DNA of 5,460 bases from Dehalococcoidia bacterium UBA2777 (GCA_002352365.1 DEIJ01000074.1:4271-9730), one strand, 5' to 3'. Shown: positions 1 through 5,413, counted from the stretch's first letter. The notes: a model not told the origin generated them from the letters alone. Program-made: numbers and translations.

Positions 1-22
1 GCTGGTGGGCAACCGCCCATGA
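1..22. repeat. Short G/C-rich hairpin repeat, copy 1
   Basis: Bases 6-19 form a hairpin with a 5-bp stem (tgggc/gccca) and a 4-base loop. The reverse complement of bases 1-22 matches 2554-2575 at 19 of 22 positions, so this is a repeated unit in opposite orientation, not a chance stem. It lies about 70 bases downstream of the yggS stop codon and is cut by the window edge. It could help end transcription of the minus-strand genes, but any T-tract would lie outside the window. Confidence 0.5.
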
Positions 23-93
23 TGGTTTATTCTGTGGAGGCCAGGTTCAGATTAAAAGTGCACCAAGGGTAGCCTTCCATACTCACGACACAC

Positions 94-795
94 TCAGTAC
101 ATGGGGTAGCTTGATCCACTATTTCTTTCACCTTCTGGGTAATTCCTTTCTCCAAATATCTTGGTTCCTATTCTCGCTATATTTGTACCTTCCTCTAGGG
201 CAATCTTATAAGAATTTGTCATTCCCATGGAAAGGTATCTCATTTCTATATTAGGTAAATCGAGCTTTTTAATCCTCTCAAATATTTTTCTTGTTTCCAC
301 AAAATAGGGTCTTGAATCTTCGGGGTTTCCAAAACGAGGACCCATAGTCATTAAGCCCATTACTTTTACATTTTGAAGAGGTGAAATCTGTTTTATTAAT
401 TGTTCAGCATCCTCCGGGAATACGCCTGATTTTTGTTTTTCCCTGCCGCTATTTATCTCGATTAATATTGGCATTACTTTGCCGATTTGAGCACATCTCT
501 TGCTGATCTCCTGGGCTATTTCAACAGAATCAACCGTCTCTATCATATCGAATATTCCCACCGCTTTTTTGACTTTATTTTTTTGCAGGTGGCCTATAAA
601 GTGCCATCTTGCTTTGTCCCCTACCACCTGGTACACACTTTCCGCCTCTTGGACATAATTTTCACCGATGATTTTCACCCCCGATTGAACTGCCTCAAGC
701 ACCTCCTCACCTGTCCTTGTTTTTGCCGCTGCCACCAACTCAACCCCAGCGGGCAATTCAGCTAATATTTTTTCAACATTTTCCTTTATGGTCAT
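94..795 (-). CDS. yggS: YggS/PLPBP family pyridoxal-phosphate homeostasis protein
   Basis: A 233-residue cytosolic protein of the single-domain PLP-binding TIM-barrel family (YggS, PROSC/PLPBP). The family binds PLP on a lysine and helps control free PLP and amino-acid/keto-acid balance; no enzymatic reaction is established. Visible motifs in order: VAAAKTR with the PLP lysine at K25, GENYVQE at 44-50, WHFIGHLQKNK at 64-74, IEINSGREKQKSG at 112-124, VMGLMTMGP at 145-153, LSMGMTNSYKIA at 188-199 (phosphate-binding region) and ARIGTKIFGER at 207-217. Length is normal, with a slightly extended polar C-terminus (YPEGERNSGSSYPMY). The ATG start has an AAGGG ribosome-binding site 8 bases upstream. 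The gene starts 15 bases after the DUF89 stop, which implies co-transcription. In many bacteria yggS sits beside cell-division genes; here its upstream partner is DUF89. Its downstream neighbour is outside the window. Confidence 0.95.
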   Translation of the reverse strand: MTIKENVEKILAELPAGVELVAAAKTRTGEEVLEAVQSGVKIIGENYVQEAESVYQVVGDKARWHFIGHLQKNKVKKAVGIFDMIETVDSVEIAQEISKRCAQIGKVMPILIEINSGREKQKSGVFPEDAEQLIKQISPLQNVKVMGLMTMGPRFGNPEDSRPYFVETRKIFERIKKLDLPNIEMRYLSMGMTNSYKIALEEGTNIARIGTKIFGERNYPEGERNSGSSYPMY

Positions 796-810
796 AACAT
801 GAACCCTTTG

Positions 811-1686
811 CTAATCCCGATGCCCCGCTATGCCCTTCAGGATAGCATCACCGATATTTACCCCCAAAAGTCTTGCCACCACCGGACACTTGGCTTTTAG
901 GAAGAAGAAAATATTACTCTGCTCCCCGCTCAACGACTCGTAGTTCCCCTGCCCTTTGGCAATTATGGTATCGGCCCAGTGATACAGCCTCAATATCTGA
1001 GGAGAGCACTGGGAGAGAATGGTGGCCGGGGCATCTGACCCGCTGGAGACGATGGATGCTACCCTATCCAAGCCAACAAAGATGGCATCAAGACGGGTGA
1101 CGTCGTTTATGATTGGCCGCTCTCTCACCACAAAGCTGATCTCAAGACATCTTTCCCGATGAAGCTCCTCAATCAATATTCTGTCAAATACTATCTCGCC
1201 AGCATTATCTCCCAGGTACAGAACATGTGATGACCTCTCGATACTTCTTCTAAACTCTGGATAGTCGCTAGTGGCCAACGGCATGGTTGGGGCTGACCTT
1301 ACTATGGAATCGATGTCGTCGGAGCTTGACCCAGTGGCTAGGTCAATGGAATTTCCGGCAATAGCCAGCTTGCATGCGGTAAGCAAGGGGTCAGCTGAAT
1401 TAGCTACGGCTTGTTTGAGCTCAGGGTAAAGGGCCAACATCTTCTGGTTGGCCAGGTGTTTTGCCTCTCGGTATGGATCATTATTCCCGATAATTTGATA
1501 GGTAAGCCTATAGATGCGCTGAGCGATCTCCGGTGGGGTGACATCGAGTGGTAGTTGAGGAATCATCTCCGCCACCGAGTTTAGCACCCTGCGGTGGATG
1601 TCCTGATCATCGGTTGCCGCTCTGGCAGCTTCCAGAGCCTGCCTTAGAAAGCAAGGTATACAATCAAGGTAGGTATTCAAAGGCAA
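811..1686 (-). CDS. DUF89 / ARMT1-like metal-dependent phosphatase
   Basis: A 291-residue protein of the DUF89 family (COG1578), short prokaryotic subfamily. Studied DUF89 proteins are Mn/Ni/Co-dependent phosphatases thought to hydrolyse damaged or harmful phosphometabolites such as sugar phosphates; the substrate here is unknown. Visible signatures: N-terminal YLDCIPCFLRQALEAAR with paired cysteines C9 and C12; AIAGNSID at 109-115; YLGDNAGEIVFD at 157-168, whose Asp-Asn belongs to the metal site; RERPIINDVT at 188-197; SDAPATIL at 217-224; AKGQGNYESL at 243-252; and KAKCPVVARLLGV at 264-276. All family hallmarks are intact. The first codon is TTG, following GGAAGGGG closely. A second TTG two codons later (1678-1680) would give a protein beginning MNTYLDC, closer to what I recall of relatives. 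An in-frame stop just upstream rules out a longer start. The gene lies between an MBL gene (29 bases) and yggS (15 bases). Confidence 0.92.
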   Translation of the reverse strand: MPLNTYLDCIPCFLRQALEAARAATDDQDIHRRVLNSVAEMIPQLPLDVTPPEIAQRIYRLTYQIIGNNDPYREAKHLANQKMLALYPELKQAVANSADPLLTACKLAIAGNSIDLATGSSSDDIDSIVRSAPTMPLATSDYPEFRRSIERSSHVLYLGDNAGEIVFDRILIEELHRERCLEISFVVRERPIINDVTRLDAIFVGLDRVASIVSSGSDAPATILSQCSPQILRLYHWADTIIAKGQGNYESLSGEQSNIFFFLKAKCPVVARLLGVNIGDAILKGIAGHRD

Positions 1687-1715
1687 CCCCTTCCAATTTC
1701 AAATCGTGTTTCCCC

Positions 1716-2528
1716 CTATAGTGTTATCCTCTTGCCCACTCCGCTTTCAATATAGTTCTCGCCATAGTGCTGTTGAAATAGCCGGCGAGTCCTATCTCCA
1801 CTGCAATGGCAAGGGGCTACCTTCTCTACCCCTAGGTGTTCAAAGTCAGCGATGATGGATTCTATCTGTGATGTGGGCGCCCTGGTTAGATGGAAGCCAC
1901 CCAGCACTAAATACACCCTGTCGTTGGCTATCTGCTTAGCTTTCTGAACGATTTCTACTACACCGGGGTGGGCACAGCCGGTTACCACCACCAAACCATG
2001 GTCGGTTCTTACTACCAGTGACTGCTCCTTTATCCCTCCATCAAGCTCACCAGTAGTATACACACCTGGGAAAAGTTCGCTTGCCTCATGCACTTCTGCT
2101 ACTCTTGCCCCATAGGATTTCACCTCATGTTTAAACTTTTGAGGGAAAGATTGCGGCAAGTAGACCGTTACATCGCTATTTTGCTTCAGGAAGCCTGGCA
2201 GTCCGCCGACGTGGTCACCATGAATATGAGATAGCATTACTATATCAACCTCTTTAGGGTCGATATGAAGCTTCCTCATGTTATTGAGTAAAATTGAGCT
2301 ATCTCCACCGGTATCGAACAGGATGCTCTTTTCGGGAAGCCTGATGAGGCAAGAGAATCCCCAAGCTGTCTGGAGCCTCTCATCATAAGGGTTGTTGTCA
2401 TAGGTAATAACAATACTTAGGGAAGTGGCAGATACAACTGCCCCCTGCGAAGAAACCCACTGTAGTGTATGCCCTAATAGCAACACCAGGGATATGATTC
2501 CCAGGATTAACCAAGTAGCTTTTCTCAC
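1716..2528 (-). CDS. Exported or membrane-anchored MBL-fold hydrolase, COG1237 type (paralog A)
   Basis: A 270-residue metallo-beta-lactamase-fold protein, probably acting outside the cytoplasm. Residues 1-34 look like a signal peptide or uncleaved anchor: basic MRK, a hydrophobic core at about 5-19 (WLILGIISLVLLL), then a possible signal-peptidase site after VVSA (34). The catalytic domain follows: ITYDNNPYDE at 41-50, GFSC at 57-60, FDTG at 71-74, metal-binding HIHGDH at 101-106, TGEL at 159-162, GCAHPG at 184-189 (His187), GGFHL at 210-214 (His213) and PCHCSGD at 239-245 (His241). GCxHxG and PCHCxG are typical of COG1237, whose named member MJ0301 is annotated as a dihydropterin-ribofuranosylaminobenzene-phosphate synthase; a hydrolase on another substrate is equally possible. 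The GTG start is supported by AAGGA 8 bases upstream. It lies 29 bases before the DUF89 gene and 170 bases after paralog B. Confidence 0.9.
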   Translation of the reverse strand: MRKATWLILGIISLVLLLGHTLQWVSSQGAVVSATSLSIVITYDNNPYDERLQTAWGFSCLIRLPEKSILFDTGGDSSILLNNMRKLHIDPKEVDIVMLSHIHGDHVGGLPGFLKQNSDVTVYLPQSFPQKFKHEVKSYGARVAEVHEASELFPGVYTTGELDGGIKEQSLVVRTDHGLVVVTGCAHPGVVEIVQKAKQIANDRVYLVLGGFHLTRAPTSQIESIIADFEHLGVEKVAPCHCSGDRTRRLFQQHYGENYIESGVGKRITL

Positions 2529-2553
2529 TTATCTCTTCCTTCTAAACAAGTCC

Positions 2554-2575
2554 TCATGGGTGGCTGCCCACCAAC
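2554..2575. repeat. Short G/C-rich hairpin repeat, copy 2
   Basis: These 22 bases match the reverse complement of bases 1-22 at 19 positions. The differences fall at the stem edge, in the loop and near one end, so the stem-loop is kept (tgggt/gccca with one G-T pair; an alternative is ggtgg/ccacc). The copy sits about 25 bases upstream of the paralog A start, within its likely leader RNA, immediately beside the larger palindromic element at 2599-2673. Confidence 0.5.
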
Positions 2576-2598
2576 GAATCATGAAAATCCTCTTCCAT

Positions 2599-2673
2599 GT
2601 CGTTGCGAGGAGCGAAAGCGACGAAGCAATCTCGGTGGCGGGGTGGGATTGCTTCACTTCGCTCGCAATGACA
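2599..2673. repeat. CERSEAI-type palindromic intergenic repeat (MITE-like)
   Basis: The arms are imperfect inverted repeats: the left arm 2599-2633 begins gtcgttgcgag and ends gaagcaatctc, and the right arm from 2645 begins gggattgcttc and ends cgcaatgac. The right arm is shorter, lacking part of the agcgaaagcgacg stretch. Translated, the element gives the CHCERSEAI / DCFTSLAMT strings that recur in bacterial genome annotation as spurious peptides. Such elements are widespread in intergenic DNA of Chloroflexota, Deltaproteobacteria and others. No transposase is encoded, so mobility would need an enzyme acting in trans. It lies between MBL paralogs B and A and would fold strongly in the transcript. 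The short open frames across it are repeat-derived. Confidence 0.85.
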
Positions 2674-2698
2674 CAGGGATAATCCATTTGCGGAACAA

Positions 2699-3538
2699 TC
2701 AGGGTATGGCAACACGGGTCCCGGCGTTATTGAAGAAAAATGTGTCACCAAACTCTTGTGCCAACCTCATGGCTGCTGGCATTCCAGTACAGTGAGAAAC
2801 TCCTAGCTTCTGGACACCAAATTCTCTAAGTTTAGCCATGGTAAGTGCCAAACGCTCTTCAGAGGCTGAAATAAGATGTGTCCCACCAACTACGGTGTGG
2901 ACGCGTTCCTCTCCGGTAACCTCTTGGGCATAGAGCAAAGTGTTAATTATGCCCCGATGGGCACAACCCAGAATCACCACCAATCCCAGTTCAGTTTTGA
3001 TGATAAGTGCCCGATCATCCCAAAGTGGGTCAGGATGGAAATCATCTTTCTCTCTAACATAGAGGTTGGGATCGATTTTCTCATACTCGGTGACCATGGG
3101 GATCTCTCCGGTGGTTACTACATTCTCGGTGATCCATAGCGGCTCTTTGGTCAAGGTGAAGGATGCTCCCAGACCTTCTAGCTCCTCCCGCTGGAAAGGA
3201 ATCCCGATATAGATATGGCGTTTCTCGACAGGGTGGCGCATATATTTGGCAGCCCAAATATCAGGATGAGCGATCACCTCTACTTCCTTCTTCATCCTGC
3301 CCAGCACCTCTCGCAGCCCCCCAGTATGATCAACATGGCCATGACTGAGGACGATCTTGTCAACTTGGGAAAGCTCTATTCCCAAGGAAGCAGCATTGTG
3401 AGTTGTTGAGATGCTTGTTCCGGTATCCAATAGGATTTTTACGCCTTCCACCTCCACCAGGATACTCAGACCCCATTCAGCAAGCAGGCCCACCCAGGCT
3501 ACAGTGTTCTCGCTTAGTGTAGTAATGCAAAGTCTCAT
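2699..3538 (-). CDS. MBL-fold hydrolase, long COG1237 / MJ0301-like form (paralog B)
   Basis: A 279-residue cytosolic metallo-beta-lactamase-fold protein with no signal peptide. Motifs in order: WGLSILVE at 22-29, LLDTG at 36-40, metal-binding SHGHVDHTGG at 65-74 (H66, H68, D70, H71), TGEIP at 143-147, GCAHRG at 191-196 (His194), GGTHL at 218-222 (His221), SHCTG at 248-252 (His249) and a C-terminal FFFNNAGT. Between the first metal motif and GCAHRG is a stretch longer than in the other two paralogs (about 95-175), with several histidines and aromatics (HPDIWAAKYMRHPVEKRHIY) and an acidic WDDRALII segment; it probably forms a lid or substrate pocket. This is the standard long architecture of COG1237, related to MJ0301. 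The exact reaction cannot be read from sequence. The ATG start has AGGA about 12 bases upstream, a weak spacing. A TATAAT-containing promoter candidate lies just before it. Confidence 0.92.
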   Translation of the reverse strand: MRLCITTLSENTVAWVGLLAEWGLSILVEVEGVKILLDTGTSISTTHNAASLGIELSQVDKIVLSHGHVDHTGGLREVLGRMKKEVEVIAHPDIWAAKYMRHPVEKRHIYIGIPFQREELEGLGASFTLTKEPLWITENVVTTGEIPMVTEYEKIDPNLYVREKDDFHPDPLWDDRALIIKTELGLVVILGCAHRGIINTLLYAQEVTGEERVHTVVGGTHLISASEERLALTMAKLREFGVQKLGVSHCTGMPAAMRLAQEFGDTFFFNNAGTRVAIP

Positions 3539-3561
3539 TTGGCTTCATCATCCTTTCCAAG

Positions 3562-3590
3562 ATTATAGTTAATCGCAAAACTCCTTACAC
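3562..3590 (-). promoter_or_regulatory. Candidate promoter for MBL paralog B
   Basis: On the minus strand a perfect -10 box TATAAT lies at 3567-3562. It is preceded by a 17-base spacer and a weak -35 (GTGTAA, 3 of 6 matches to TTGACA) at 3590-3585. Initiation would fall near 3555, leaving a leader of about 17 bases that contains the AGGA ribosome-binding site. The -10 is formed by the terminal inverted repeat of the MITE-like element plus one flanking base, so an insertion may have created or brought the promoter. Confidence 0.4.
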
Positions 3591-3661
3591 TTCTCCCTCC
3601 CCTGGCGGGAGGGACTTAGAGGGAGAGGGATTTGTGCGGAGACTTTTGCAAGATACTATAA
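3563..3661. mobile_element. 99-bp palindromic MITE-like element, copy 1
   Basis: The ends are a perfect 7-bp inverted repeat (ttatagt at 3563-3569, actataa at 3655-3661). The arms continue imperfectly inward: left cgcaaaactcc matches the reverse complement of right ggagacttttgca with a small gap. The centre holds a strong hairpin at 3594-3614 (tccctccc/gggaggga, 5-base loop). The right 41 bases (3621-3661) recur at 5256-5296 with 35 of 41 identical. It encodes nothing and fills most of the gap between paralogs C and B. Size, terminal inverted repeats and a second copy fit a non-autonomous miniature transposable element. I see no clear target-site duplication. The hairpin lacks a T-tract on the minus strand, so it is unlikely to be a simple terminator. 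Confidence 0.65.
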
Positions 3662-3677
3662 GAACTTTATCTTCCCC

Positions 3678-4313
3678 TTACAACTCAATCACCATCCCTG
3701 CTCCGCACTCTAAAGTTCGCTCCGGAAATAAGGCTCTTATCTGCTCCTTATATTGGGTGCAATGGCAGGGGCAAATTAAGGCCAGGCCACTCAAAGAGTT
3801 AAAATCACGAAATCCGTGAAAACCACCGACAATCCCATAGAGATTGCCAAATCCCAGGGCGGCCTTTAGAATACTCCCCACTCCGGGGTGGGAACAGCCT
3901 ACTATCACCAGTATCCCTTTGTCTGTTTTGACGGCCAAAGACTGCTCGATTCCTTCAAGCTCGCCAGTGGAGAAGACATTTTCACTAATCTGAGCAGCCT
4001 GTTTAACCCTGGTCACCTTTGCCGAGGGCGCTTTTCCAAATGAATTTGGAATGTAAACCTCAACATTCTCATTCATTTTAAGTATTCCTGAAAGCCCTCC
4101 AGTATGATCCCCATGAGCATGCGAGATCACGATCGTTCCTATATTCTTTGGATCAATATCTAATTCCCTCATATTGTGTAATAATGTGGGGCTGTCAGCG
4201 CCGGTATCGAATAAAATCGAAGCACTCTCAGTTTCTACAAGACACGAGAACCCCCAACCTGGCTTCAGTTCCTTCTTCTTTACTTCATTGTCGTAGACAA
4301 TAGTGACTTTCAT
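3678..4313 (-). CDS. Short MBL-fold hydrolase, COG1237 type (paralog C)
   Basis: A 211-residue cytosolic metallo-beta-lactamase-fold protein, about 60-70 residues shorter than its two neighbours. It begins MKVTIVYDNE, the same opening strand as the mature domain of paralog A, followed by GWGFSCLVE at 19-27, LFDTGAD at 34-40, metal-binding HAHGDHTGG at 65-73, TGELEG at 116-121, GCSHPG at 139-144 (His142), GGFHG at 163-167 (His166) and CPCHCTQ at 181-187 (His184). The helical segment that separates the last two motifs in paralog A is reduced to about 13 residues, so the short length looks like a genuine subfamily form and not a truncation: the frame is intact and all metal ligands are present. 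The ATG start is preceded by GGGGGAG with good spacing. It begins 61 bases after the crotonase stop. Substrate unknown; a phosphate-containing or pterin-like substrate is possible by relation to MJ0301. Confidence 0.9.
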   Translation of the reverse strand: MKVTIVYDNEVKKKELKPGWGFSCLVETESASILFDTGADSPTLLHNMRELDIDPKNIGTIVISHAHGDHTGGLSGILKMNENVEVYIPNSFGKAPSAKVTRVKQAAQISENVFSTGELEGIEQSLAVKTDKGILVIVGCSHPGVGSILKAALGFGNLYGIVGGFHGFRDFNSLSGLALICPCHCTQYKEQIRALFPERTLECGAGMVIEL

Positions 4314-4374
4314 TCCCTTCTCCCCCTTAGTTACCTAACAGAGTGTGTCAAACATGGTAGTGCCGGTTTGCCGA

Positions 4375-5130
4375 TTACCTTCCCCGAAATTCTGGCTCTC
4401 TCTTTTCCACAAAAGCTTGAACGCCTTCCCGGAAATCTTCGCTTAAGAATAGATTCAGCATTGTCTGGTAAGAATATTCGTAGCCTTCTAACCCTCTATT
4501 GACTGCCTCCTTGATGCTCCTTATCGATAGTGGTGGCATTTTTTTGATCTGATTGGCCAGTTCTATGGCAGCATCCATGAGCTGCTCATGGGGCACGACT
4601 TTGGTTACCAGGCCCCATTGATAGGCCTCTTCAGCGCTTAGATATTTGGAGGTCATTAAAGCCTCTTTGGCCCGGAAGCGACCCACCTCGGAGGCAAGGC
4701 GAATGATCCCGTAGGGGCAAACTATCCCCAAGCTGGTCGCCGGCCAAGCGAATTTTGCTCTCTCTGAGGCCACCATAAGGTCGAACTGCAGCAACCATTG
4801 GGAGCCCTCGCCGGCAGCAATACCATTAACAGCGCCGATGATAGGCTTTTCAAAGGCCAGGATTCGCTGTGGTTCCCTTTTCAGCGTTCGGCTGAGCTCT
4901 CCCCTTAACTTACCGGCATCAGCCTGAAATGCCGTGATGTCTGCACCAGCACAAAAAGCACTACCAGCCCCGGTAACAATCACTACCTTGACCTCATCAT
5001 CTACCTCCAGCTCATCAAGGGCATGGAGGAACTCTGACCTCAGCTCAGAGTCAACTGCATTCAATTTCTCGGGGCGGTTAAAGGTTATGATGGCTATTCC
5101 GTCCCTCTTCTCCATCAAAATGGTCCGCAC
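4375..5130 (-). CDS. Crotonase-fold (enoyl-CoA hydratase/isomerase family) protein lacking both catalytic Glu
   Basis: A 251-residue protein of the crotonase family, whose members act on acyl-CoA thioesters. With the start chosen here the motifs are GIAIITFNRPEKLNAV at 11-26, oxyanion-hole segment FCAGADI at 59-65, KPIIGAVNGIAAGEG at 95-109, FAWPATSLG at 127-135, AEEAYQWGLV at 166-175 and the C-terminal SEDFREGVQAFVEKREPEF. In classical hydratases GGGCEL and QPE carry the two catalytic glutamates; here the aligned positions are Gln111 (GEGSQW) and Ala131 (WPAT). CoA binding and thioester stabilisation appear intact, but ordinary water addition is doubtful; isomerase, hydrolase, decarboxylase or another crotonase reaction is possible. 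I start at GTG 5130 because GGGGAGG lies 9 bases upstream; a GTG at 5148 overlaps that ribosome-binding site, and ATG 5115 lacks a good one. First gene of the cluster. Confidence 0.9.
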   Translation of the reverse strand: MRTILMEKRDGIAIITFNRPEKLNAVDSELRSEFLHALDELEVDDEVKVVIVTGAGSAFCAGADITAFQADAGKLRGELSRTLKREPQRILAFEKPIIGAVNGIAAGEGSQWLLQFDLMVASERAKFAWPATSLGIVCPYGIIRLASEVGRFRAKEALMTSKYLSAEEAYQWGLVTKVVPHEQLMDAAIELANQIKKMPPLSIRSIKEAVNRGLEGYEYSYQTMLNLFLSEDFREGVQAFVEKREPEFRGR

Positions 5131-5139
5131 CCTAGTATA

Positions 5140-5146
5140 CCTCCCC
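5140..5146 (-). promoter_or_regulatory. Ribosome-binding site deciding the crotonase start
   Basis: GGGGAGG on the minus strand, 9 bases before GTG 5130-5128. A longer open frame begins at GTG 5148, but that codon directly abuts and partly overlaps this site, so the site argues for the shorter protein, which opens MRTILMEKRDG as is usual in the family. Confidence 0.65.
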
Positions 5147-5152
5147 ACCTGA

Positions 5153-5228
5153 ACTTGTAGCCCAAATGGACCCCGCCCACAGTAGTGGGCAGGTGCTAAA
5201 GAGCCATCCCCAACTTTGCCCTACAAGT
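5153..5228 (-). other. Inverted-repeat-bounded leader segment before the crotonase
   Basis: The arms acttgtag (5153-5160) and ctacaagt (5221-5228) are perfectly complementary over 8 bp and enclose 60 bases. Inside is a perfect 6-bp hairpin at 5175-5190 (gcccac/gtgggc, loop agta). In the minus-strand transcript this would be a closed stem with an internal stem-loop ending just before the crotonase ribosome-binding site, where it could influence translation. It does not match a riboswitch class I can recognise. Confidence 0.35.
5175..5190. repeat. Perfect 6-bp stem-loop
   Basis: gcccac, loop agta, gtgggc. It resembles in composition the hairpins at 1-22 and 2554-2575 but does not align with them outside the G/C stem. 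There is no following T-tract, so it is not a terminator. Confidence 0.5.
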
Positions 5229-5233
5229 CTATA

Positions 5234-5296
5234 TATAGAATTCCTCCCCATTTAAGGGAGAGGGATTCGCGCCAAGATTTTTGCCAGATACTATAA
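5234..5296. repeat. Diverged, probably shortened copy 2 of the MITE-like element
   Basis: Bases 5256-5296 match 3621-3661 at 35 of 41 positions, including an identical 11-base right end (agatactataa) and an identical 12-base gggagagggatt. The central hairpin is replaced by ctcccc...gggag around 5244-5260. The left arm seems mostly deleted, leaving tatag at 5234-5238 as a possible remnant. Same orientation as copy 1. The right end with its flanking base forms TATAAT on the plus strand (5292-5297), pointing away from the crotonase. Confidence 0.6.
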
Positions 5297-5392
5297 TTGC
5301 CACTCCTAGGTGCTAGTCCTGTCTATAGAGTAGGTCAAAAGTTCTTCTATTTCAAGTTCGATATCCGCTAAGTAAGAGACCTAATTAAAGAA

Positions 5393-5412
5393 CCCCCCTC
5401 CCTCCAGGGGGG
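5393..5412 (-). terminator. Possible intrinsic terminator of an upstream gene
   Basis: A C6/G6 stem (5393-5398 with 5407-5412) and an 8-base loop, followed on the minus strand by TTCTTTAATT. A GC-only stem plus a T-rich tail fits a weak rho-independent terminator for a minus-strand gene ending just beyond, for example the frame that stops at 5433-5435. If right, the crotonase starts a new transcription unit. The tail is interrupted and the loop is large, so this is tentative. Confidence 0.35.
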
Positions 5413-5413
5413 A

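Noticed and set aside
487..765. Plus-strand 92-codon open frame
   Set aside because: It lies entirely inside yggS in another frame and shows no recognisable motif or ribosome-binding site support.
2554..2751. Short minus-strand open frame containing CHCERSEAIP
   Set aside because: It is the translation of the palindromic repeat at 2599-2673; this peptide string is a known annotation artefact.
2425..2795. Plus-strand open frames across the B-A gap
   Set aside because: They are formed by the antisense of MBL genes plus the CERSEAI repeat (ISVAGWDCFTSLAMT), so are repeat-derived shadows.
3594..3614. Strong hairpin as a terminator for paralog C
   Set aside because: No T-tract follows it on the minus strand, and it is the core of the repeated palindromic element.
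3678..4313. Paralog C as a truncated pseudogene because it is short
   Set aside because: All metal-binding motifs through the final CPCHC are present, the frame is intact and the C-terminus (ECGAGMVIEL) parallels that of paralog A (ESGVGKRITL).
4339..4352. TTGACA between the crotonase and paralog C as a promoter
   Set aside because: No acceptable -10 box lies 16-18 bases downstream, so the hexamer alone is not enough.
5153..5228. tRNA-like 76-base segment with an 8-bp terminal stem
   Set aside because: The length is suggestive, but there is no T-arm GGTTC motif, no recognisable D arm or anticodon arm, and the internal hairpin is in the wrong place.
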